A stretch of 64,000 nt of DNA, taken from the NCBI GenBank assembly GCA_966250325.1, contig CBINGY010000007.1, forward strand, positions 1 to 64,000. Reading direction: 5' to 3'. Below are positions 43,313-51,371 of this stretch, piece by piece. The stretch comes from Jiulongibacter sp966250325. GTDB lineage: Bacteria; Bacteroidota; Bacteroidia; Cytophagales; Spirosomataceae. The number at the start of each line of letters is the position of its first letter. Positions within the stretch are counted from its first letter, which is position 1. The translations under genes and the position numbers were made by a program. The notes below the pieces were generated by a model. It was not told the DNA's origin. It made no database searches and was given only the letters and a program-made list of their open reading frames with translations.

Positions 43313-45118
43313 CTAGGACACTTTTCCAATTCGTTCAAGTTTGGGAAGAGGAACATGTAAAACGAAGTGGGTTCCTTTACCCGACTTAGAGTTTATTTCT
43401 ATTTTGCCTTGGATATGGCTGGCTCGTACCTTCATATTCTGAAGTCCGAAGCTTTCTCCGGTGCCCATTGACAAAGGATCAAATCCAATTCCGTTATCGC
43501 AATAACTGATACGTAGAAAGCCCGGGTCTGAATGAATATCACACGATATGCGATCAGCCTGGGCATGTTTCAGGGTATTATTAACACACTCCTGCATGAT
43601 TCTGAATATCTCTAAGGCATTTTCTGCAGAAATCAATTGGTCTGTGCCGGAATAACTAAACTCCAGGTTTAGTTTTTCTCCCGAGGCTCGTATCAGAAGT
43701 AGCCGAATACGCTCTGCCAGATCGGCTTCTTGGATCTGATCGTAGGTACTCACCCAGATAGCATCCCGCAAACTTTGAATACTTCCGCGAACCTGATCGG
43801 CTAATTCGTCCAGCTTTTCAGATTTTAATGCTTGTTTTTCTGCCAGATACGAAGCATGATCCAAACCACTTGAAACAATAGTAAGTTGTGAGCCCACATT
43901 GTCATGCAGCTCTCTGCCGATCCGCTCCCGTTCTTTATAAAGCTTGATTTCAGCTTCATAGGCCAGCTTTTCCTGTTGCAATTTTTCCCGCTGTAATTGC
44001 CTGATCTGGTAGGCAATACCAATAAAAATGAAGATCACATCAAAAAGAATACATCCCAGCCGTGTTTTGTAGGAAAGCCAGAAATAATCAGGGAACAAAC
44101 CGATATTTCTTAAAGCAGAAAGTGCTGTAAATAAGAAAACGGGAGTAATCCCAATTAAAAAAAAGAATGCGGCCAGGGGCTGAATTTTTTTGATATAACT
44201 GTAAACCACAAAACCAAAACTCACCAATACACAGATAAAATACCCGGTATGGGGCCACCACAGGAAGAATTGGGTGTATTCCGGATGATGCCTTTCAAGT
44301 AAAAGTAGGAGAAGCGGAACTGAAATGGCAAAAAGACCCAGACGAAGCAGCATACGGATTATCCAAAGATCTCTGGCACCTTTTAGGATGAAGGCTTTAA
44401 TGAAAAGCAGGAGAAAAAGAGTTGCCAGATTATTAAATACGTTTCGCCAGTGATAAGTAGAAAACAGATAAGGAAAACGTCCGAAATTTTCTGCGAGATA
44501 CCCTTCGGTAAGTAAAACGGATAACAAGACTGAAATGAGGTAAGCAAAGTAGTAAAGGAACAGTCGTTGGCGATTGACAACAAATAGTACCAGAGAAAGA
44601 AGTGCCAGGCATAATATAGCTCCACTAAAAAGGGCATGTATGATAGATTTTTGGCTCCGGTAGGTATAAAAGTTATTTTCTTCAAACACCCGAATAGGGG
44701 CTGCCACTTTGAGAAAATGACGGTGAATACGGATATACATCGTACTTTTTTCCGCGGGAACCCGATAGGCAAAAAAATGGTATGGGACATCTCTTTCTGC
44801 CATAGCTGTCTGATAATTCATTTTACCAAAATCACGTAGTTGACCAGACGTTTCAAGATAGGCATGCACTTCATCAAGGTAGGCGTTTTCCAGGACTAGG
44901 ATTCTTGGATTTTCTGAAGGAAGTAAGTCAACTCTGAGCCAGAAACGGGCACTGTCGATTCCTAAACTACCGAGAGTTTTTTTAAAAGACTGCCCGGGTT
45001 TTATGATGTCATCAATCTGAAGGGTACCACGTTCATCCCGCAGAAATTCATATTCCATCTGAGCACTGGAGCTCAGCGTAATGCATAAAAGAATTGCGGC
45101 GAGTAAAGATGTTTTCAG
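43313..45118 (-). CDS. 7TMR-DISM sensor histidine kinase (probable CTG start)
   Basis: From ATG 45058 the protein is 581 aa, but it then starts abruptly in the mature extracellular domain. Upstream in frame lies a canonical signal peptide (KTSLLAAILLCITLSSSAQ) that would begin with CTG at 45118-45116; no ATG, GTG or TTG is available before the stop at 45128. Domains: extracellular 7TMR-DISMED2-like region, seven membrane helices (about 140-350), coiled coil, HisKA_3 with RIGRELHDNVG (His385 from the ATG), N-box ECVNNTLKHA, G-box YCDNGIGFD. Likely partner of the adjacent LuxR-type regulator. Confidence 0.85.
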   Translation of the reverse strand: MKTSLLAAILLCITLSSSAQMEYEFLRDERGTLQIDDIIKPGQSFKKTLGSLGIDSARFWLRVDLLPSENPRILVLENAYLDEVHAYLETSGQLRDFGKMNYQTAMAERDVPYHFFAYRVPAEKSTMYIRIHRHFLKVAAPIRVFEENNFYTYRSQKSIIHALFSGAILCLALLSLVLFVVNRQRLFLYYFAYLISVLLSVLLTEGYLAENFGRFPYLFSTYHWRNVFNNLATLFLLLFIKAFILKGARDLWIIRMLLRLGLFAISVPLLLLLLERHHPEYTQFFLWWPHTGYFICVLVSFGFVVYSYIKKIQPLAAFFFLIGITPVFLFTALSALRNIGLFPDYFWLSYKTRLGCILFDVIFIFIGIAYQIRQLQREKLQQEKLAYEAEIKLYKERERIGRELHDNVGSQLTIVSSGLDHASYLAEKQALKSEKLDELADQVRGSIQSLRDAIWVSTYDQIQEADLAERIRLLLIRASGEKLNLEFSYSGTDQLISAENALEIFRIMQECVNNTLKHAQADRISCDIHSDPGFLRISYCDNGIGFDPLSMGTGESFGLQNMKVRASHIQGKIEINSKSGKGTHFVLHVPLPKLERIGKVS

Positions 45119-45204
45119 GGCCGGGAATTATTTAACCAAATATCTCAAATAGCAACGGAAGTACATACGAATAGGGTGCAATTTAAAATACGACAATTGA
45201 CGTA

Positions 45205-45235
45205 TTGATACGGGTAAAATCAGCGGCCAACTTTG
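45205..45235 (+). promoter_or_regulatory. Probable promoter of the secreted-protein operon
   Basis: TTG 45205-45207, 20-nt spacer, CAACTTTG 45228-45235 (one mismatch to TAnnTTTG). An inverted repeat AATACG/CGTATT lies just upstream (45187-45205) and may bind the divergent regulator. ATG of the first gene is at 45257. Confidence 0.45.
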
Positions 45236-45256
45236 TCAAAAAACAAACGTATTGCT

Positions 45257-46093
45257 ATGAAACAAATCTATCCCCTCTTTTTACTTTTTCTTGTCACCTT
45301 TTGTACGCCAAAAAGCAATGACAAGGATGACCCTGAGCCTGCACTCACAGAATGTATCATCCAGGAAATTACTTATGAAGGCGGTTCCGACAAATATACC
45401 TTTGACGCCAACGGGCGGCTATTAAATGTGCAAGTAAGTGCCGCCGATGAAAACGGGGTTATTCAGGCTTTGGAACCGTGGTCCTATGAGTACAATTCTG
45501 CGGGTATGGTAAAGACTACACGTTCTGCCGATGGTTACACAGATAACTACAATTACGATGCCTCGGGTAAATTAACCTCGGTTGAGTTCAAAGATGAAAG
45601 CGGAGAAGTATTTGAAAAATTTGATATTAAACTAGATGATAAGGGAAGACTAAGTGAGCTGACAACCTTATATGGATATGCCTGTAAATACTATTACAAT
45701 GGCCCAAATGGGGAGGTCAATAAAGTAGAAATTCTCTACGAGGGACAGCCTTTTGATGTGACGGAATATGAGTCATTTGAATCAGATAAGTCAAAGAAGA
45801 GCTATTCAGATCCCATAAAAGGGCATTTCTTTGATCCAGCTGCCACTACAGATGCTATGATGTATTATCCGTTTAACCCGAATGGAAACACCTATGGTCT
45901 TCCCGGAAAAAGTAAATGGTACACAGGATTAGATGACAACTGGGAAAATCTTACCGGCAAACTGAGAATATACTCTGATTTTCAAATGACCAGAGAATTT
46001 AACTCAAATAACTATGCCATAACCCGTAAAGGGACAGAATTGCTGGATAACAGCTCTTATACAAACTTTTATTCTTATTCAAACTGCAAATAA
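45257..46093 (+). CDS. YD-like lipoprotein, first gene of secreted operon
   Basis: 278 residues from ATG 45257 (MKQIYPLFLLFLVTF) with lipobox LVTFCTP. The mature part has YD-repeat-like strands (YTFDANGRLLNVQVSA, YNYDASGKLTSVEF, IKLDDKGRLSELT) that recall DUF4595/RHS-like surface lipoproteins. Followed after one base by the 54-residue peptide gene (TAATATG). Function unknown. Confidence 0.8.
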   Translation: MKQIYPLFLLFLVTFCTPKSNDKDDPEPALTECIIQEITYEGGSDKYTFDANGRLLNVQVSAADENGVIQALEPWSYEYNSAGMVKTTRSADGYTDNYNYDASGKLTSVEFKDESGEVFEKFDIKLDDKGRLSELTTLYGYACKYYYNGPNGEVNKVEILYEGQPFDVTEYESFESDKSKKSYSDPIKGHFFDPAATTDAMMYYPFNPNGNTYGLPGKSKWYTGLDDNWENLTGKLRIYSDFQMTREFNSNNYAITRKGTELLDNSSYTNFYSYSNCK

Positions 46094-46094
46094 T

Positions 46095-46259
46095 ATGAAA
46101 ACTGGAATCAACCTGCTGCTGCTCATTTGTGCACTTTTTGTCTTTCATGCTCCTCCCGGAATTAAATCTTCAAAGACGTATAAAAATATTCGCAAAACCG
46201 AGAAGGAAAACCATAAACCAACTCCCAGAAGTACACATTCTAAACGAGTATTGCTATGA
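46095..46259 (+). CDS. Small exported cationic peptide, 54 aa
   Basis: ATG 46095, stop TGA 46257-46259. N-terminus KTGINLLLLICALFVFHA is a signal peptide or membrane anchor; the rest (~33 residues) is strongly basic (KSSKTYKNIRKTEKENHK, then PTPRSTHSKR). Its start follows the stop of the previous gene by one base and its stop overlaps the next ATG (ATGA), so translation is coupled on both sides, good evidence it is real. No cysteine apart from one in the signal region. I do not recognise a family. Confidence 0.65.
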   Translation: MKTGINLLLLICALFVFHAPPGIKSSKTYKNIRKTEKENHKPTPRSTHSKRVLL

Positions 46260-47626
46260 AAAGACTCATCCTGTTGATGCTCCCACTGGTGGTATCCTGC
46301 AAAATTCTACCCGATAATCTTCAGCCGGGAGGAAAAGATAAAGAAGTACTGATCTCACAGTTTGAACGTGTTGGATATTCCGACTTCCTGATTTCAAAAG
46401 ATGGTTCTTATCATGCGGTCTATCAGGAAAGTCCGGATTTCGGGAAGCCTGTATTTATTTATTATTCCCAGTCAACCAACGGCGGAAAAAGCTGGTCTGC
46501 ACCGGTGACTATAAGTAATGACGGCACCGGGAATGGTTCAGGTAATCCCAGACTGGCTGAGGATGCAAGTGGGAAGGTCTATGCCATTTGGAAAAGGTAT
46601 GGAAGCAGCCGAAAAGACAGCTATCCGGTATCTGATGTGATTCTTGACGGCACAGGAGGATATGAAATCGGGACCTTGTTTTATGCCATTTTAAACGGAG
46701 GAACTTTCAGCCAGCCCTATATGCTGGCCAATCAGGAGCTTCAGCAGGTATCGTGGTTTCCAGCTCTGAATCCCGCTACGGGGAAAATACATGTGGTATG
46801 GTCTCAAATGAGTGATGAATCATCCAAAAACGGCTGGAATTACTGGTACTACGCAGATATAATTCGTGAAGCCCAAATTGATGGAAGCTCAGCCAGTATT
46901 GTAATAGATTATACTACCGCAGGAAAGCCAGAATACAACGGCGGGCCTCCGCCACAGAATGGCTGGCAAAATCTGAGAGGTTATTTTGACAATTCCGGAG
47001 TGATTCACCTCATAGGAGAGACACAGATAGAAAAGCTGAAAAGCCTTATCTATTTTGACGGAAACACCAGCCGAATTGTCTATCAGTACCCATTATACAG
47101 AGAGGGAAATACGTTTAATAATCCCGCAGAGCTTCTTCGTGATGAATCGGGTAAGGATCATGTGGTGTTTTTGCCTTCTCCTTCTACTCTTGAGAGCGAG
47201 CAGGTCTGGGATTACAATACCAGCTCAAATCAGACCTCTGTGCTTATGGCCATTCAGAAAAAGGGACTTGAAATACAGAATTTTCAGGCAGATCAGGGGC
47301 CGGGAGGTGAAATGGCCGTATTTGTACAGGCTGGCGGCCTGGTAGATAGCAACGAGTCGTTCGGACTGTTCTATAAAAATGGAAAGTGGACGGGGAATGC
47401 TCTAACAGATAATGGGTCAAAAGAATCGTTCAAATATGCCGAGTTTATCACCTTTGACGGCTACCGGGGAGCCATCTCCTCATCAACCCGGTACACCACC
47501 CGATTCATTTCAGCTGCCTGGGATAGCAAAGGAAAGAAGAGCTATCTCACCTCCTTAAGTGCGGATTGGTCAGGTCTTGGTTTCAGTACCAGTAATCCAT
47601 CGTTGTATTTCGTTCCATTGGATTGA
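46256..47626 (+). CDS. BNR/propeller-like lipoprotein
   Basis: 456 residues with lipobox LPLVVSCKI. Asp-box-like words such as STNGGKSWSAPV and repeated beta strands with W/Y (YHAVYQES, AIWKRYG, HVVWSQMS) suggest a six-bladed sialidase-type propeller, but catalytic residues for a sialidase are not evident. Overlaps the peptide gene by ATGA. Probably surface-exposed binding protein. Confidence 0.75.
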   Translation: MKRLILLMLPLVVSCKILPDNLQPGGKDKEVLISQFERVGYSDFLISKDGSYHAVYQESPDFGKPVFIYYSQSTNGGKSWSAPVTISNDGTGNGSGNPRLAEDASGKVYAIWKRYGSSRKDSYPVSDVILDGTGGYEIGTLFYAILNGGTFSQPYMLANQELQQVSWFPALNPATGKIHVVWSQMSDESSKNGWNYWYYADIIREAQIDGSSASIVIDYTTAGKPEYNGGPPPQNGWQNLRGYFDNSGVIHLIGETQIEKLKSLIYFDGNTSRIVYQYPLYREGNTFNNPAELLRDESGKDHVVFLPSPSTLESEQVWDYNTSSNQTSVLMAIQKKGLEIQNFQADQGPGGEMAVFVQAGGLVDSNESFGLFYKNGKWTGNALTDNGSKESFKYAEFITFDGYRGAISSSTRYTTRFISAAWDSKGKKSYLTSLSADWSGLGFSTSNPSLYFVPLD

Positions 47627-47639
47627 TAACTTGTTTATT

Positions 47640-49349
47640 ATGAAATCAATACATATACTTTTCCCTGCACTTATGGTGCTAACACTGAGCTGCAAGACAG
47701 GAGAGATTCTTTCTCCGGATGATGATCCGGCAGAGGGCACCATCTTTTCGGGAGGCTGGATTGGAGACGAAAAACTGAATGATGTACCCGTAAATATCAA
47801 ATATGGTTTTGCCGGTGCCACTACCCCAAATTTGCCTGCATCAGCCGATATTTCCTACCTGATGCCTCCGGTGGGGAGTCAGGGAAGTTATGCTACTTGT
47901 GTTTCCTGGGCCTCCGGATATTATGCAAAAACTGCCCTGGAGGCGGTAAGTATGGGTTATACTAAAAATCAATTACTGAATTCCTCGTATCAGATAAGTC
48001 CAAAAGACCTCTATTTATCCATTCCCGATGGTGGAGGTGGTAAGGGAGATAACTGCAATGGAAGCGGATACTATACCAATATGTCAATGCTTCAGGCTCG
48101 TGGAGCTGCTACCATGGCCAAAGTGCCTTATACAGATCTGGGTGATTGTTCATCTTCCCGCATTCGACCGGAATGGACCACAGAAGCCGCAAATCACCGC
48201 ATAAAAAATTACCGTACTCTGGATGCCACCATTCCTTCCATAAAGCAACAGATCGGAAACCGTGTACCGGTGGTGGTGGGAACCAAACTCTCCGATAATT
48301 TCATGTCATGGGAATCTTCAAATGTGATTTCTTCCCATACCACGTATAATAATGTGGGTCAGCATTTCTACCATGCATTAACTGTGGTCGGCTATGACGA
48401 TAACAAAGGCGTAAACGGGGCTTTCAGGCTCATTAATTCCTGGGGTACCGACTGGGGAGACAAGGGGTATATCTGGGTGGATTACAACTTCTTTATGAAC
48501 GAACTGCTTCAAAAAGATCAATATGGCACTCCCGTGATACTGGTCATGAGTGATGCAGCAGAGCAGCCACAGCAGGAAAATAACCCTCCGCCGCCGCCAC
48601 CGGCTGATAATAACGTGTCTCTTTCCGGGGTTGAGTTGGTACCCTGGATTGAAGAGGATTACTCCACCTACGATGAAACCGGTGCCTATGAGACCCGGGC
48701 CGTGGTTTTTGATATTTACAATGATGGCACTGCCACGGCTACTGCTTCCACCCCATGGTCGGCGTATTATTTGTATTACAACGCCCGCGATGCCAATGAT
48801 TACGGGATTATTTTCAATTACTATTTTACGAACGAAGGCCTCGAGGCTAATACTTACTCCTGTGGTGATGATGGATGCTTATTCAATTTGAATATTGAGC
48901 CCAATAGTAGTTTTTCAGAGGCTTTTTTTGGAAAAGATGAAATGCTGAAGGTCAATTATCAGATGCCCTCAGATCTTAATGGGAAGTATTATCTCGTTTT
49001 GTTTGCTGATGCCCATAATTCTTTTTCTGAGTATGATGAGGATGATAATTTATTTTATTCTACCGAAGAGCCTGTAGAGTTTGATGACGGATTTGCATAC
49101 CGAAAAAAAGGAGGAGGCAAAGAAATGCATCGGTTTGTCAACACGCTTAACAGAGGTAAGGCCACCTCCTCAGAATTAGGAACTTTTACCTCCGCTATCA
49201 GGGCTGACAGACCGAATGAATATTCGCCGGAAGAAATAATTCAAATGCTCAAATGGCGTAAAAAAACCGGTGAACTGGACAAAAAACTGAGGGAATTTAA
49301 CCGCCAAAACTCGGGGAAAGTAACCATTCAACCAGTAAAATCACGTTGA
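47640..49349 (+). CDS. Papain-like (C1) cysteine protease lipoprotein with CARDB-like domain
   Basis: 569 residues from ATG 47640 (MKSIHILFPA); lipobox LTLSCKT (Cys18). C1 peptidase region about 70-290: oxyanion Gln81 and Cys87 in PPVGSQGSYATCVSWASGYY (differs from the usual QGxCGSCWA, one Cys and shifted spacing), His245 in HFYHALTVVGYDD and Asn266 in INSWGTDWGDKGY. A CARDB/Ig-like domain follows (about 320-480: VELVPWIEEDY, DIYNDGTATATAS), then a basic tail (LKWRKKTGELDKKLREFNRQ). Likely active on proteins at the cell surface; activity not proven. One base overlap (TGATG) with the next gene. Confidence 0.85.
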   Translation: MKSIHILFPALMVLTLSCKTGEILSPDDDPAEGTIFSGGWIGDEKLNDVPVNIKYGFAGATTPNLPASADISYLMPPVGSQGSYATCVSWASGYYAKTALEAVSMGYTKNQLLNSSYQISPKDLYLSIPDGGGGKGDNCNGSGYYTNMSMLQARGAATMAKVPYTDLGDCSSSRIRPEWTTEAANHRIKNYRTLDATIPSIKQQIGNRVPVVVGTKLSDNFMSWESSNVISSHTTYNNVGQHFYHALTVVGYDDNKGVNGAFRLINSWGTDWGDKGYIWVDYNFFMNELLQKDQYGTPVILVMSDAAEQPQQENNPPPPPPADNNVSLSGVELVPWIEEDYSTYDETGAYETRAVVFDIYNDGTATATASTPWSAYYLYYNARDANDYGIIFNYYFTNEGLEANTYSCGDDGCLFNLNIEPNSSFSEAFFGKDEMLKVNYQMPSDLNGKYYLVLFADAHNSFSEYDEDDNLFYSTEEPVEFDDGFAYRKKGGGKEMHRFVNTLNRGKATSSELGTFTSAIRADRPNEYSPEEIIQMLKWRKKTGELDKKLREFNRQNSGKVTIQPVKSR

Positions 49350-50173
49350 TGCGAAATCTGATACTGTGTGTTCTCTGGCTGTTTTCCTTGCATGGAAATG
49401 CTGCCAAATCCCCAAACATTTCTGCAGATGATATTCTGACTCGTATAGCCAAAGGAAAGCCGGTTTCGCTTTCAGGCGTTACCATAGAGGGTGATCTGGA
49501 TTTTACCAGATTGCCTTCTTATAAAACCGGCCCGGCAAATTCAGAAGTTGCAGTGAATGTGCCTCTTTACTTTGAGAAATGCAGGTTTAAAGGCAAAATA
49601 ATCGCTTCCAAAGAACGTGGTGAAGCATTCATAAATACATTATTCAGGTTTAATATTTCTTTGGTCAACTGCGTTTTCTACCAGAAACTAAACCTGAAAT
49701 CTGCTCGAATTGACGGCGTCTTTAGTCTTGCAGGCAGTGAAATAAACGGAACTGTGAATGCACAAAATCTTTGGGCTGGTTCTGATGCCTTTTTCGGATC
49801 CACGCTTTTTGCCCGGGAGGTTTATTTTCAAAATGCCCGCTTTCAGGGCAGGGCTGGATTCTCTAAGGCCGTGTTCAACGAGGTGGTCTACTTCCAGAAT
49901 TGCCGTTTTGCAGAAGAAACCCTGTTTCGGGAATGTGTTTTTGAAAAACCTGCAGATTTTTCTCTGGGGAAGTTTGAAGGGGTTCTCAGTTTTGATTACT
50001 CCGTGATCAAGGGCAAACTTTTTCTACAATCGGGCCTTTTTTTTAACTCAATCCAGCTTACTGATGCCAGATTTATTGAGATAAATCTGGAGAATTCCGT
50101 TTTCCTCAATCAACACCAGGAGAAGCTGAAAAGCAGCCCGGGAATTTTACTGGGAAGGGTCAAATTTTTATAG
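49349..50173 (+). CDS. Secreted pentapeptide-repeat-like protein
   Basis: 274 residues from ATG 49349; signal peptide NLILCVLWLFSLHGNAA. The mature part is a stack of short five-residue-like turns (e.g. FEKCRFKGKI, FNISLVNCVFYQKLNLKSARIDG, AREVYFQNARFQGRAGFSKAVF, CRFAEETLFRECVF) typical of pentapeptide-repeat beta-helices. Last gene of the operon. Pentapeptide proteins can mimic DNA or form scaffolds; an exported one may be structural. Confidence 0.75.
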   Translation: MRNLILCVLWLFSLHGNAAKSPNISADDILTRIAKGKPVSLSGVTIEGDLDFTRLPSYKTGPANSEVAVNVPLYFEKCRFKGKIIASKERGEAFINTLFRFNISLVNCVFYQKLNLKSARIDGVFSLAGSEINGTVNAQNLWAGSDAFFGSTLFAREVYFQNARFQGRAGFSKAVFNEVVYFQNCRFAEETLFRECVFEKPADFSLGKFEGVLSFDYSVIKGKLFLQSGLFFNSIQLTDARFIEINLENSVFLNQHQEKLKSSPGILLGRVKFL

Positions 50174-50199
50174 AACAGCATATTCTTATTCCTCAAATT

Positions 50200-51357
50200 T
50201 TACAGTTCATTTTCTAGTAAAAACACACCGTTTTTATTGGCAATCACCAGATCATTTTTACCATCCTGATTCATGTCTTTTACTGTGATATTCAGACCCG
50301 CTCCAGAGTCGCGGTCTATCATGAATTCTTTCCAGTAGGGTGGTTTGCCAGGGGTAAATTCCAGCCTGAAAAGCAGAGGTTCGTCTGCATCACCGGGGTC
50401 ATTTCCATTATGAGCCAGATAGCGTTTCCCGGTAATAAATTCAATGTTCCCATCGCCATCCATATCTGCCAGAATGCTGGCGTGCGTCTGCGAGGTCGTT
50501 TGATTTAGCAAATGGGTTTTAAAAGTGATTTGACCTTTCTCAAAAATCTGCTCGTACCACCAGATACCCAGACTATGGGCTGAGGCCGCCATTACATCGT
50601 TTCGCCCGTCGCCGTTTATATCCAGAATCTGCATGTGAGAAACCGGCTCACCCAGGTTTGCGGGATGAAAAACCCAATCTCCCGATGATGGGTCGCTTTT
50701 TCCCTGAAACCATCCTTCGCGGATTACCACGTCTTCAATCCCATCCATGTTGATATCGCCATAGCCGATCCCGTGGGAATAACGCTCGGTTCCATGCGAG
50801 CCGGTTGCACTAAGGGCATGTCTTTTCCAGGAAATTTCACCAGCTTTTGAAGGAGCTTCCAGCCAGATAATTTGACGTGTTTTCACATCTCCGCAAAGAA
50901 TATCCAGCCTGCCGTCTTTATTTATATCTACAAATGCCGGAGATTCATTGGCGATGCCTGTGGAGTCTGCGATGATGTGTTTTGGCCAGTTGGAAGATGT
51001 ACCTTGTGTGTTTTCAAACCAATAAGCGGACAGACCGGGATGGTCAATAATTATTACATCCTCCCAGCCATCGAGATTGACATCCATTGCCAGATTCAGG
51101 AAGGAATTGCTGTATTCTTTCCGCGGATCAAACGCCCGGGATGGTGCCAGTTCATGACGCTGCCAATGAGGTGCCTCAAACCAGTAATAACCCGTAATTA
51201 CGTCCATTTTGCCATCTTTGTTGAGATCTCCTGCAGCAGATCCTTCGGAAAGAAAGTCTCTTGTTAGTACCGTTTTTTTAAACCCGGTGGGTTTTGCAGG
51301 CTGGGCCAGACAAGACCAGGTGATGAGGGAGAGGGTCAGGAAAAAATAATTCTTCAT
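50200..51357 (-). CDS. VCBS/FG-GAP seven-motif propeller protein
   Basis: 385 residues with signal peptide ending near WSCLAQ; the Cys could also be a lipobox. Seven calcium loops: DLNKDGKMD, DVNLDGWED, DINKDGRLD, DINMDGIED, DINGDGRND, DMDGDGNIE, DMNQDGKND, one per blade of a seven-bladed propeller. 3' gene of the operon with the cupredoxin-PVC dehydrogenase and DUF1080 genes. Probably binds the same glycan or helps the dehydrogenase. Confidence 0.87.
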   Translation of the reverse strand: MKNYFFLTLSLITWSCLAQPAKPTGFKKTVLTRDFLSEGSAAGDLNKDGKMDVITGYYWFEAPHWQRHELAPSRAFDPRKEYSNSFLNLAMDVNLDGWEDVIIIDHPGLSAYWFENTQGTSSNWPKHIIADSTGIANESPAFVDINKDGRLDILCGDVKTRQIIWLEAPSKAGEISWKRHALSATGSHGTERYSHGIGYGDINMDGIEDVVIREGWFQGKSDPSSGDWVFHPANLGEPVSHMQILDINGDGRNDVMAASAHSLGIWWYEQIFEKGQITFKTHLLNQTTSQTHASILADMDGDGNIEFITGKRYLAHNGNDPGDADEPLLFRLEFTPGKPPYWKEFMIDRDSGAGLNITVKDMNQDGKNDLVIANKNGVFLLENEL

Positions 51358-51371
51358 GAATGGTTAACGGT

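Noticed and set aside
46129..46317. 62-codon frame overlapping the small peptide gene
   Set aside because: Out of frame with the coupled peptide gene and lacks a signal or spacing logic.
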